From Candidatus Sulfotelmatobacter sp. (GTDB lineage Bacteria; Acidobacteriota; Terriglobia; Terriglobales; Acidobacteriaceae): a DNA stretch of 36,614 bases. The notes below the pieces were generated by a model. That model had not been told where the DNA came from and made no database searches. It saw only the letters and a list, made by a program, of their open reading frames with translations. Numbering within the stretch: position 1 is the first letter of the stretch; every line of letters begins with the position of its first letter. The DNA lies in NCBI GenBank assembly GCA_030040965.1, contig JASHOT010000262.1, forward strand, positions 1-36,614, given 5' to 3'. A program made the position numbers and the translations under genes. This document shows, in pieces, positions 6,891-15,077 of this stretch.

Positions 6891-8462
6891 CGCCGCGTTA
6901 CCACGAATCTGTTCTTCCCCCACTCTCCTGAAGCCGGCACGCTCAAATGCCTTGATGGACGCCGCATTCGCCGTCTTCACCAGCGCGTGGATGCTGCCAT
7001 GCGGGTACGCTCGCAGAAAAACCTGTACCCCTTGCCTTATTAGCCGGCTCGCCATGCCGCGGCCACGCATCTGTGGCGCTATGCTCACATCTACCTCCCA
7101 AGCGCTTTGCGATTTTTCGTCCGGCACATTCTGGTTCAGCCTGGTCTCGTTCGCCTTGTCGGAGCGACAATCGAAACGAATCTGGCCGATGGAAGTTCCA
7201 GCGTGGTCATCGGCAATCAAAGTGAGGCTTCGCTCGTTGTTGATTTTCTCCGCAAACCAGGCGGCATGAGTTTCCCACGGAATCGGCTGGGATGAAAACG
7301 ATGACGCGCGCACCTGCGGATCGTTTGCCCACTCCCACAAGAGGCGGCTGTCGTCAGCGCAGGCACGACGCAGACGCAGGTCACCCGCCTCGGCTTTTCC
7401 CCATGGCTCGCCGCGGAGTTGCGACACTACTCGGCTGGCGCCGTGGCCATCGACGAGTTGTTGCGAGCGTTTTGACAATGATTGCCTCAGTTCACTCGAA
7501 CCGAGCAGCCGGCCCAACTGTTCTGCAATCGCCTCGGCTCGAACCGCGTTATTACCTACATGGATGGCGTACCCTCCACGATCCATCGCCTCGGCGACCG
7601 CGGTCTGATTGGGAGCAACATCGATCAGCAGCGATGGTAGACCCATGCGGCAGAGTTCCCACACCGTCGATCCCGCTGCGGAAACGGCGACGTTGGCTGC
7701 GGCCATCAGTTCGGGTAAATTGGAAACGTCATTATGTACCGTGATCTTTCGCGGCGAGTTTTCGCCGAGCCTTCTTAGCGCCGGCAAATGCGGGTTGCTT
7801 CCTCCGACCACAACGGTCGCTTCCAATCTCTCGATCTTCGCTTTCTCGACCTGCAGCAACCCCAACGCTTCGATAACGCGCGCCGTGAGATTTTTCGGGT
7901 CGCTGCCTCCCATGATCACGAGCACATGGTTGCCCTCAGGCCTTGGCCCACGCACGCGAAGGTCTCTGAATGCACGGCGCAGCAAAGCATAGCGCGGCCC
8001 GAGGAGCAAGCGCGTATGGGGTTCGCGATTTTCATATAGCGATTCGCTGGCCGACAAATTCTGATTCAACACGACGTCGGCCGAATAACTTTCTGCGTGG
8101 CCATAGTCGTCGAGAAAAAGAATCCTGTATCCCGCCGACTTCAGTCTGCGCTGATACTCTGCGCCGAACTGGTATCCATCGACGACAACCCATTCGGCCT
8201 GGTGCTGGCGAGCGAGTGTGATCGTCTCGCGCGCATCTTCGGCGGATCCCGCTATGACGGTTCCCGCTTCTGCGAGCGAAAAAACTTCGCAGGATTCCGC
8301 CGCAAGCCGTGATTGAACCGCAGGTGTCGATTCCAACATGGCGAACGAAGCGCGCCCTGCGGCATCCTGCCAAGCCTGAGCAAGCGCCAGGCAGCGCATG
8401 ACATGACCCGTGCCCATGGCGACACTGGCGTCGGCGCGGATCAATAACCAGGCAGAGTTCAT
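6858..8462 (-). CDS. pseG/pseH: Bifunctional PseG hydrolase - PseH acetyltransferase fusion
   Basis: A 534-residue fusion. Residues 1 to about 345 are PseG, the hydrolase that removes UDP from UDP-2,4-diacetamido-2,4,6-trideoxy-L-altrose: MGTGHVMRCLALAQAW (about 16-31, with the G-x-G-H-x-x-R signature), LFLDDYGH, VLVIMGGSDPKNLT and AAGSTVWELCRMGLPSLLI, a GT-B fold with a C-terminal nucleotide-binding half. Residues about 355-534 are a GNAT domain matching PseH, which N-acetylates the 4-amino sugar made by PseC: LRLRRACADDSRLLWEWAND, VDVSIAPQMRGRGMASRLI (acetyl-CoA loop R-G-R-G-M-A) and ASIKAFERAGFRRV. Such fusions are known, so two consecutive steps are physically linked. The GNAT part has an extra hydrophilic insert (about 437-455). 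The C-terminus is probably shortened by the repeat at 6827-6890. The gene starts ATG 8460-8462, ten bases after pseF. Confidence 0.93.
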   Translation of the reverse strand: MNSAWLLIRADASVAMGTGHVMRCLALAQAWQDAAGRASFAMLESTPAVQSRLAAESCEVFSLAEAGTVIAGSAEDARETITLARQHQAEWVVVDGYQFGAEYQRRLKSAGYRILFLDDYGHAESYSADVVLNQNLSASESLYENREPHTRLLLGPRYALLRRAFRDLRVRGPRPEGNHVLVIMGGSDPKNLTARVIEALGLLQVEKAKIERLEATVVVGGSNPHLPALRRLGENSPRKITVHNDVSNLPELMAAANVAVSAAGSTVWELCRMGLPSLLIDVAPNQTAVAEAMDRGGYAIHVGNNAVRAEAIAEQLGRLLGSSELRQSLSKRSQQLVDGHGASRVVSQLRGEPWGKAEAGDLRLRRACADDSRLLWEWANDPQVRASSFSSQPIPWETHAAWFAEKINNERSLTLIADDHAGTSIGQIRFDCRSDKANETRLNQNVPDEKSQSAWEVDVSIAPQMRGRGMASRLIRQGVQVFLRAYPHGSIHALVKTANAASIKAFERAGFRRVGEEQIRGNAAIHFVFDPSCV

Positions 8463-8472
8463 GGGCCGGGAT

Positions 8473-9204
8473 TCAGCCTTCGCGCAATGCTTTCTGTTGA
8501 ATGGAACTGTTCAGATCGATCAGTTGAGGCTCGCGCTCGAGCAGATCGAGAACATCGCGCCCGGAAAATTCGGGCTCGCTCTTCAACCGCGTGTAAATTG
8601 TGCGCACGAATTCGAGATCCTCGGGCGTGTCGACGGTCCAGCGGTGAGCACTGTAGTCGGCGTCTGCCGTGACCGATACCATTTTGAATTCCGCAGGATG
8701 CTCGTAAAAATAAGCCGTAACGTGCTCGCGCTCATGCCGTTTGTGCGCGACCTGCCAGACTCTGGCAAGGGCCGCGAATGACATCACTTCCGTATCGAGT
8801 CCGCGCGGATACGTGCGCACAATGCAATTGGAAGCGAAGTCCGGGCGAGAATCGAGGAACGCGGTGATCGTCTTGTCGGTTACCGCCGGATCGATGAGTG
8901 GACAATCCGATGTGATGCGAACCACGACCTCGGCCTTCGCCCGCTGCGCGGCGCGATAGTAGCGATCGAGCACATCGTCCTGATCGCCGCGGGAAACTGC
9001 AATCAACCATCGCCGGCACTCGGCGACGATGGCGTCGTCGGCAGGCAGATCGGTCGTCGCCACCAGCACTTCGTTGATCAAGTGTGAGCGGCGCAGGCGT
9101 TCCACCACGCGCGCCAGCATGGATTTCCCGTCGATATCCTGGAGAACCTTGCCGGTCAGGCGCGTACTGCCCATGCGTGCCTGAACGATTGCGACGACGC
9201 TCAA
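8473..9204 (-). CDS. pseF: CMP-pseudaminic acid synthetase, SpsF-type cytidylyltransferase PseF
   Basis: A 243-residue nucleotidyltransferase of the CTP_transf_3/SpsF group, which activates the sugar acid by transfer to CMP. The N-terminal nucleotide-binding signature is AIVQARMGSTRLTGKVL (about 5-21). Then come EVLVATTDLPADDAI, the metal-binding strand VVVRITSDCPLIDP, the substrate loop TYPRGLDTEV and the conserved RWTVDTPEDLEFV. With all other Pse genes present and no other cytidylyltransferase in the window, the PseF assignment is strong, although SpsF-like enzymes vary in substrate. The start is TTG at 9202-9204, chosen because GAGGG sits 4-5 bases upstream and the product begins directly with the first beta strand. 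It is followed after ten bases by pseGH. Confidence 0.88.
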   Translation of the reverse strand: MSVVAIVQARMGSTRLTGKVLQDIDGKSMLARVVERLRRSHLINEVLVATTDLPADDAIVAECRRWLIAVSRGDQDDVLDRYYRAAQRAKAEVVVRITSDCPLIDPAVTDKTITAFLDSRPDFASNCIVRTYPRGLDTEVMSFAALARVWQVAHKRHEREHVTAYFYEHPAEFKMVSVTADADYSAHRWTVDTPEDLEFVRTIYTRLKSEPEFSGRDVLDLLEREPQLIDLNSSIQQKALREG

Positions 9205-9282
9205 GAGACCCTCATACGGTGATTGGATTTGCCTGCAGCTTCCCCTTCTTTGCGTAAGTCCTTCGCAGCTGTTTTGACCACG

Positions 9283-9960
9283 TTAGCTTTTCTTGCGCAA
9301 GAGGAATGCGCTGTCGACGTTTGCGTTTTCAAGATAAGGCAAGCGTTGTTCGCGCACCAGTTCGAGATCAGAAAAGCGCTCGAGATAGCCGCGCGCGTAA
9401 TCCATCTTCCACAACAGCCCGCTCTGACTGCGATAGCTAACTTCCATCGTTTCCGGTGCGTAGTACTCGACGCCCCAAATATAACGCTTTGCGCAGCGAT
9501 AAATTTCATCCATGGCGCGGGGAAGATCGTTGGGAGAAATATGGATCAGGACCCCCGAGGTGAAGACCACATCGAATGACGAATCGCCATGCGGAATCGC
9601 GAGCGCCGAGCCTTCCGCCAGCGAAGCCTGTGGCAGGCGCTTGCGGGCAATCTCCAGGGCATATGGTTGCAGTTCCACGCCGGAAAGATTCGTGTATCCC
9701 ATCTCGAACAACAGGGCAAGTTGATTGCCCGCATTGCAGCCGATCTCAAGAAAGCTTGCGTCCCGGGCAATCTCGCGCAAGAACGCCGCATTGAGTTCTG
9801 TGCGGGTGATCCCGTAGTTTTTGCGGTGAAGATCGTTGAGGGAGGTTGTGTCCAGGCAATTGCGGTCGGTGTACTCGCGGCCGAAATCGCTTTTCCATAC
9901 GGCACTCTGCGCGGTTTCGGCATGTGCGGTGTCGGGCAGTTTGTTGGCGGACGTGCTCAT
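9283..9960 (-). CDS. Pseudaminic acid biosynthesis-associated methylase
   Basis: A 225-residue class I methyltransferase. Motif I is FLEIGCNAGNQLALLFEMGY (about 69-88), then LSGVELQPYALEIARKRLP and FDVVFTSGVLIHISPNDLP. The ending (sequence through YYAPETMEVSYRSQSGLLWK and RDYARG-like text) matches my memory of the family described as pseudaminic acid biosynthesis-associated methylase (TIGR03587). It probably methylates Pse, one of its precursors or the glycan end; the exact acceptor is not known. I set the start at ATG 9958-9960 (MSTSANKLPD), since it overlaps the pseC stop in an ATGA like other junctions of this operon; a GTG at 9972 is possible. A 78-base gap separates it from pseF. Confidence 0.88.
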   Translation of the reverse strand: MSTSANKLPDTAHAETAQSAVWKSDFGREYTDRNCLDTTSLNDLHRKNYGITRTELNAAFLREIARDASFLEIGCNAGNQLALLFEMGYTNLSGVELQPYALEIARKRLPQASLAEGSALAIPHGDSSFDVVFTSGVLIHISPNDLPRAMDEIYRCAKRYIWGVEYYAPETMEVSYRSQSGLLWKMDYARGYLERFSDLELVREQRLPYLENANVDSAFLLRKKS

Positions 9961-11168
9961 TTTGCGTAACACCCAACAACCTTGCGCACGGCGTGAACGA
10001 CATCGGAAACATCGCCGTCGGTCATGGCATGGAACATGGGCAGACTGATCAGCCGCTCGTAGGCATTTTCGGCGACGGGAAATTCTCCCAACCGCGATCC
10101 GAAGCGTTCGCGGTAATAGGGATGATAGTGCACCGGAATGTAATGCACGTTGACGCCGATGTTTTCTGCACGCAGCGAGCGGAAAATCTGCGCGCGATCG
10201 GCGGTAAGTTTTTCGAGATCGAGTCGAATGGGATAAAGATGCCAGGTTGGGTGGACTTCGTCGCGCACCGCAGGCGGAATCACGCCCGGGGTCTCGCGGA
10301 AGGCATCGCTATAGGCCGCGGCAATTTCGCGGCGGCGCGAAAGGTTGGAATCAAGCCGCTTCAGCTGCTCGCGCCCGAGGGCGCAGGCGAAATCGGGCAG
10401 GCGATAGTTGAAGCCGAGCAGCACCATCTCATAGTGCCACTGGCCTGCGGTCTGGCGCTGGCGGGCGTCGCTGGAAATCCCATGATTGCGAAAGCGGCGC
10501 AGAGTTTCCGCAAACTTTGCATCGTTGCTTGTGACCATGCCGCCTTCTCCGGTCGTGATGTGCTTGACCGGATGAAAGCTGAAAACCGTCATGTCGGCGA
10601 TGCTGCCCACGCGGCTTCCGCGGTACTCGGCGCCCAGCGCATGGCAGGCATCTTCGATCACGATGAGGCCGTGACGGCGGGCAATCTCCATGATCGGCGC
10701 CATCTCGGCGGGATGGCCGGCATAGTCGACCGGTAAAATGGCGCGAGTTCTCGGAGAAATTCTCGCCGCCGCCTGCTCCGGATCAAGATTGAGCGTGTCC
10801 GCCGAAACATCCGCAAACACAGGCGTCGCACCCTGGTAAAGAACACAATTCGCCGTAGCCGCGAAGGTGAGCGGCGTGGTGATGGCTTCGTCGCCCGGCT
10901 TGAGATCGGCCGCAAAGGCTGCAGCATGCAACGCCGCTGTCCCGGAGGTGAAACTCACCGCGTGTTTCGCGTGCACCCGTGCGGCGAAGGCCTCTTCAAA
11001 TTCCGCGACCTTCGGTCCCGTCGTCAGCCAGTCGGAGCGCAAAACTTCCACGACGGCGGCGATGTCGGATTCCTCGACCGCTTGCCTGCCATAGGGAAGA
11101 AATGTCGCGCGCACTGGTGTGCCGCCGTTGATGGCGAGGTCTTGTGTGCTGAGCAAAGTCGTGCTCAT
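9957..11168 (-). CDS. pseC: UDP-4-amino-4,6-dideoxy-N-acetyl-L-altrosamine aminotransferase PseC
   Basis: A 403-residue PLP enzyme of the DegT/DnrJ/EryC1 family that transaminates the 4-keto sugar made by PseB. Visible features: LPYGRQAVEESDIAAVVEVL near the N-terminus, TTGPKVAEFEEAFA, SFTSGTAALHAA (phosphate-binding loop), EAITTPLTFAATANCVLYQG, VIEDACHALGAEYRG with the PLP-contacting Asp, and the Schiff-base lysine in FSFHPVKHITTGEGG (near residue 201). The C-terminal half has GFNYRLPDFACALGREQL and WHLYPIRL. The start ATG 11166-11168 has AGGA seven bases upstream and lies ten bases from the stop of pseB. The spacing and order pseB-pseC are as in characterised Pse clusters. Confidence 0.95.
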   Translation of the reverse strand: MSTTLLSTQDLAINGGTPVRATFLPYGRQAVEESDIAAVVEVLRSDWLTTGPKVAEFEEAFAARVHAKHAVSFTSGTAALHAAAFAADLKPGDEAITTPLTFAATANCVLYQGATPVFADVSADTLNLDPEQAAARISPRTRAILPVDYAGHPAEMAPIMEIARRHGLIVIEDACHALGAEYRGSRVGSIADMTVFSFHPVKHITTGEGGMVTSNDAKFAETLRRFRNHGISSDARQRQTAGQWHYEMVLLGFNYRLPDFACALGREQLKRLDSNLSRRREIAAAYSDAFRETPGVIPPAVRDEVHPTWHLYPIRLDLEKLTADRAQIFRSLRAENIGVNVHYIPVHYHPYYRERFGSRLGEFPVAENAYERLISLPMFHAMTDGDVSDVVHAVRKVVGCYAK

Positions 11169-11177
11169 GGAAAAATC

Positions 11178-12197
11178 CTATGCGGGGACGCGTGCCGGAA
11201 CCGGCTCGTCTTCGTCCGTGGGCGATGGCGAATCAATCAACTCCTGCAGTTCGCTGCCCGTAAGCCATTGATCATTGCTGTCGCTGGCATAGCGGAATCC
11301 TTCGGGCAAGGGCCGCGCGTTCACCCAGTTCTCGCGCCGCCACCAGGGATGCGCCGGCTGGATGATGTAGCGGTCCTCGACCTCCAGGGTGTTGCGCGCC
11401 TCGTCTTCCGACACCAGGACTTCGTGCAGTTTTTCTCCCGGCCGAATGCCGATGGTCTCGATCTCACATCCGGGGGCGATCGTCTCCGCCAGATCGACCA
11501 TGCGCATGCTGGGAATCTTGGGAACGAAAATTTCGCCGCCGTGCATTTGCTCGATGCAACTGACCACAAAGCGAACGCCACGTTCGAGCGTGAGCCAGAA
11601 CCGGGTCATGCGTGGATCGGTCAGGGTGATTCGGCCGCGGCGGCGCTGTTCCTGAAACACCGGAATCACGCTCCCGCGGCTGCCGACGACGTTGCCGTAG
11701 CGGGCGCAGCTGAAACGCGAATCCTGCGACCCGGTGTAGGCATTAGCCTGCACGAACATTTTTTCGGCGCACAGTTTTGTGGCGCCGTAAAGATTGATGG
11801 GATTGACCGCCTTGTCGGTGCTCAAGGCAAGAATTCGTCGCACCCCCTGATTGATGGCCGCATCGATGACGTTGCGCCCGCCCATGATGTTGGTCTGAAT
11901 GGCTTCGAAGGGATTGTATTCGCAAGCCGGGACCTGTTTGAGCGCGGCCGCGTGCACAACGATGGTGACTCCGGCAAATGCGCGCTCCAGCCGCGCCTGG
12001 TCGCGTACGTCGCCGATGAAGTAGCGCAGGCTGGGATGATCGAGCCCGGAGGCGCGCATGTCATGCTGCTTCAATTCATCACGGCTGAAAATCACCAGGC
12101 GCTTCGGACGATGATCTTTCAGCATCACTTCGACAAACTTTTTCCCAAACGATCCCGTGCCGCCGGTGACCAATACCACCTGCTCTGACCAATTCAT
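11178..12197 (-). CDS. pseB: UDP-N-acetylglucosamine 4,6-dehydratase (inverting) PseB
   Basis: A 339-residue short-chain dehydrogenase/reductase, first enzyme of the pathway: it removes water from UDP-GlcNAc and inverts C5. The NAD(P) motif TGGTGSFGKK is at residues 11-20, the acidic strand YFIGDVRDQARLERAF follows, and the catalytic region is LSTDKAVNPINLYGATKLCAEK, here split as LSTDKAVNPIN and YGATKLCAEK (Y-x3-K). Substrate-side motifs include ARYGNVVGSRGSVIPVF and RMTRFWLTLE. The start ATG 12195-12197 is preceded by GAGGCG about 7 bases upstream. It is the first gene of the minus-strand operon and diverges from the wzc-like gene across a 444-base intergenic region. Confidence 0.95.
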   Translation of the reverse strand: MNWSEQVVLVTGGTGSFGKKFVEVMLKDHRPKRLVIFSRDELKQHDMRASGLDHPSLRYFIGDVRDQARLERAFAGVTIVVHAAALKQVPACEYNPFEAIQTNIMGGRNVIDAAINQGVRRILALSTDKAVNPINLYGATKLCAEKMFVQANAYTGSQDSRFSCARYGNVVGSRGSVIPVFQEQRRRGRITLTDPRMTRFWLTLERGVRFVVSCIEQMHGGEIFVPKIPSMRMVDLAETIAPGCEIETIGIRPGEKLHEVLVSEDEARNTLEVEDRYIIQPAHPWWRRENWVNARPLPEGFRYASDSNDQWLTGSELQELIDSPSPTDEDEPVPARVPA

Positions 12198-12641
12198 TCC
12201 ATTCGCCTCGTACAGGCTGCCGATTCGCCCGGTTGCCGATCTCCTGCTGACTCAAAACGCGACAGGCGATTTTTCGACGTCTACGACCGGAGTCTGCAAT
12301 GTGCGATCTTAAGCTTCCGGGCTGGATTTCACGTTGCCGCCTAGTATAGCGGAGTTTCGGCAAATTGTTGTGTCGCCGGAATTGGGCGGTGGGCTGTCTT
12401 GAAAACAGCCCACTATCCGAAATTGCATTGCGAACCAACTGAAAGTAGAGCGAAAATTCGAGACGGATTTTTCCCCGTCCAATGCTAGAATGTCGAACGA
12501 ACACTCAAGCTTCAGTGCAAAATATTCCCTGCGCGAGAACCAGCCTCTTCGAACCGGGATTCAGAGATTCAGTTAGAGCGCCCCGAATGGGCTTTGCTGT
12601 GTTAGAGGAATTGTTGTGTCCATCAATCGTGAGGAGTGTGC
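12198..12641. promoter_or_regulatory. Divergent intergenic region between the pse operon and the exopolysaccharide genes
   Basis: No gene seen. It must hold promoters in both directions. On the minus strand, a good -10 hexamer TATACT (12343-12348) would give pseB a leader of about 140 bases, although a matching -35 is not evident. On the plus strand, TAGAAT (12486-12491) is a possible -10 for the wzc-like gene, with a leader near 150 bases. A hairpin at 12389-12413 separates the two. These are sequence resemblances only. Confidence 0.4.
12389..12413. repeat. Perfect 9-bp inverted repeat with 7-base loop
   Basis: GTGGGCTGT and ACAGCCCAC flank the loop CTTGAAA. No T-run follows on either strand, so it is not a typical intrinsic terminator. 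It lies between the candidate promoters of the divergent pse and wzc-like operons, where an operator or RNA hairpin would fit. Confidence 0.55.
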
Positions 12642-15029
12642 ATGGATTTTGGTCCGCTAGTGCATGCGAATAGTCAGACCGGTCGCGAGATGCAACCCAG
12701 CCCGGGATTCGAGCAGATGCGGGCGATGGCTCCGCATATCTATCCTCAGCTTCCTCCCCACGAATCGGCGGCCGGTGAGTATGTTCGCGTTCTGATCAAG
12801 CGCAAGTGGATCGTCCTCGGTTGCCTGTTCACCATTTTTTCCGTGGTGACGATCGCCAGCCTGAAGATGACGCCGGTCTACGAGGCCGGGGGAACGATCG
12901 CCATCAATAAACCTGACACCAGCCTGAATTTCCAGAACTCTGCGACGGTCAGCCTGGATTATTTCGATCCCACAGAATTGGAGACGGAAGTCAAGATCCT
13001 GCAAAGCGATCTGCTGGCGCTGCAAGTCATTCGCGAATTGAATCTCGATCACCGGCCGGAATTCGGCGGAAGGACCACACCGGAGTCGTCGATTGATCTT
13101 TCGCCCGATCCGTTGCAGGCCGATCCCGGGCGCGCCTCGGCGATGCTGGGAGCCTTCAAGGGCAACCTGCGCGTCGTGCTGAGTCCGAATACGCGCATCA
13201 TCGAGGTTCACTACCGAAGCGCCGACCGCGACACCGCCGCTAACGTGGTCAACACGTTGATGCAGACCTATGTCGAGAACAATTTCAAGGCGCGGTTCGA
13301 GTCCACCATGCAGGCCTCCGACTGGCTGCAGAAACAGCTCGTCGATATGCAGATGAAAGTCGAAACCTCGCAGGAAAAACTGGTGCGCTACCAGAAGGAG
13401 CACGAAATCCTGGGAATCGACGAGAAGCAGAACATCATTACCTCGAAGCTCGATGAGTTGAATAAAGAACTCACCCAGGCTGAGAGCGAACGCATGGACA
13501 AGGAAGCCTTCTACCGGCTGGTCGAATCTGGCGATCCGGATGCGATCGCTTCCAGCGCGGGAGGAATCGAGGGCGAAGGTGGTCCGGGCTCGCAAAGCGC
13601 CTCGGCACTGCTCGATGGGCTGCGCACCAAGCAGGTCGACCTGAAGATTCAGATGGCCGATCTGAACACTCAGTTCGGGCCCTCGTATCCCAAGCTGGCA
13701 CAGCTGAATAATCAGCTGAAAGAAATCGACTCGCAGATTCAGGCGGAGATGAAAAAAATTGTCAGCAAGGTGCGCGGGCAATACATGACGTCGCTGCAGC
13801 GCGAGAACCTGCTGCGCGACGCCCTCGAACGGCAGAAGCAGGAAGCCAACAAGTTGAATGAAAGCGCAATCGAATACAGCATTCTGAAGCGCGATGCGGA
13901 AACCTACCGGCAGCTTTACGAAGGGCTGCTGCAAAGGCTGAAGGAAGCGGGAGTATCGGCGGGACTGAAGGCCAATAACTTCCACATTATCGACAGCGCG
14001 CGACCGCCGACCGGTCCGATCGAACCCAACATTCCACGCAACCTGCTGTTTTCCATTCTGCTCGGATCAGCGACCGGCGTGGGACTCGCGTTTCTGCTGG
14101 AAGGTCTCGACAGCACGATTCGCACCACCGAGCAGGCACAAATGATTTCAGGCCTGGCCTCTCTGGGAATGATTCCTCTCGGTTCGAAGTCGGCGCGTGA
14201 GGGACCGAGTCCGAAGCGGCTTGTAATTGCCAGTTCCAAGGAGGCCGTCGAGCTGGTGACGCAGGTACGGCCGCAATCGCAGATGGCCGAGTCATACCGC
14301 GCGCTGCGCACATCCTTGCTGCTTTCGAATCTGGGCGCGCCACCCAAAGTCATTATGATCACGAGCGCGCTGCCCCAGGAAGGAAAAACGACCACCAGCA
14401 TCAACTGCGCAGTCGTGCTGGCGCAGAAAGGCGTGCGCGTACTTCTGATCGACGCCGACCTGCGGCGTCCCAGCATCCACAAAACCCTGGGCATGGGGCC
14501 ACGCAGCGGATTGTGCAACGTGCTTACCGGCAGTACGACGCTCGACGCGACCATCACACGCACATCCGTTCTTCCCAATCTGTTTATTTTGCCTGCGGGT
14601 ACTCCGCCGCCCAATCCGGCCGAATTGCTGGCTTCGACCAACATGCGCGACGTCCTTGCGCAACTGCGCGATCAATATGACCACATCGTGGTCGATACTC
14701 CGCCATCGCTCTCCGTCACCGACGCCGTCGTATTGTCGCCGCGCGCCGATGCAGTAGTTCTCGTCATCCGTTCGGGCAGAACGACCAAGCAAGCGCTGCG
14801 GCGATCTCGTGACATCCTCGCCCAGGTCAACGCCAAGGTAGTGGGAGTGCTGCTCAACGCGGTCGACTTGAGTTCTCCCGATTACTATTACTACTACGAG
14901 TATCAGGGAAAATACGCCAGCTACTATCGCGACGAGAGCGCGGCGAAGCAAGGACAGCAAGAAAACGCTGAAACCGAGGAAGTGGACGAGGTTGAGGGCG
15001 ATTCTTCAGCCTCCTCGAGCAGCGCGTAG
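12642..15029 (+). CDS. Wzc-like polysaccharide co-polymerase with bacterial tyrosine kinase domain
   Basis: A 795-residue inner-membrane protein controlling chain length and export of a polysaccharide. The N-terminal Wzz domain begins with YVRVLIKRKWIVLGCLF (first membrane helix about 54-76). A long periplasmic coiled-coil part (about 220-410) and the second helix (about 463-485) follow. The kinase part has Walker A TSALPQEGKTTTSI (about 572-585), Walker A' LLIDADLRRP (about 601) and the Walker B-like strand HIVVDTPPSLSVTDA. A tyrosine cluster SPDYYYYYEYQGKYASYY (about 745-762) is the expected autophosphorylation site. Beyond it lies an extra acidic, Ser-rich tail of about 33 residues. I chose ATG 12642 because GAGGAG is five bases upstream, rather than the GTG at 12636. 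Confidence 0.93.
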   Translation: MDFGPLVHANSQTGREMQPSPGFEQMRAMAPHIYPQLPPHESAAGEYVRVLIKRKWIVLGCLFTIFSVVTIASLKMTPVYEAGGTIAINKPDTSLNFQNSATVSLDYFDPTELETEVKILQSDLLALQVIRELNLDHRPEFGGRTTPESSIDLSPDPLQADPGRASAMLGAFKGNLRVVLSPNTRIIEVHYRSADRDTAANVVNTLMQTYVENNFKARFESTMQASDWLQKQLVDMQMKVETSQEKLVRYQKEHEILGIDEKQNIITSKLDELNKELTQAESERMDKEAFYRLVESGDPDAIASSAGGIEGEGGPGSQSASALLDGLRTKQVDLKIQMADLNTQFGPSYPKLAQLNNQLKEIDSQIQAEMKKIVSKVRGQYMTSLQRENLLRDALERQKQEANKLNESAIEYSILKRDAETYRQLYEGLLQRLKEAGVSAGLKANNFHIIDSARPPTGPIEPNIPRNLLFSILLGSATGVGLAFLLEGLDSTIRTTEQAQMISGLASLGMIPLGSKSAREGPSPKRLVIASSKEAVELVTQVRPQSQMAESYRALRTSLLLSNLGAPPKVIMITSALPQEGKTTTSINCAVVLAQKGVRVLLIDADLRRPSIHKTLGMGPRSGLCNVLTGSTTLDATITRTSVLPNLFILPAGTPPPNPAELLASTNMRDVLAQLRDQYDHIVVDTPPSLSVTDAVVLSPRADAVVLVIRSGRTTKQALRRSRDILAQVNAKVVGVLLNAVDLSSPDYYYYYEYQGKYASYYRDESAAKQGQQENAETEEVDEVEGDSSASSSSA

Positions 15030-15046
15030 CAGGCGGTTCCTGGCAA

Positions 15047-15074
15047 AAAGCCGATCACTGAAAGCCGATCACTG
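15047..15074 (+). repeat. Exact 14-base tandem duplication before the TPR gene
   Basis: AAAGCCGATCACTG occurs twice head to tail in the 48-base gap between the wzc-like gene and the next gene, ending 3 bases before its ATG. It displaces any normal ribosome binding site, so it may affect translation of the downstream gene. Confidence 0.85.
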
Positions 15075-15077
15075 AAG

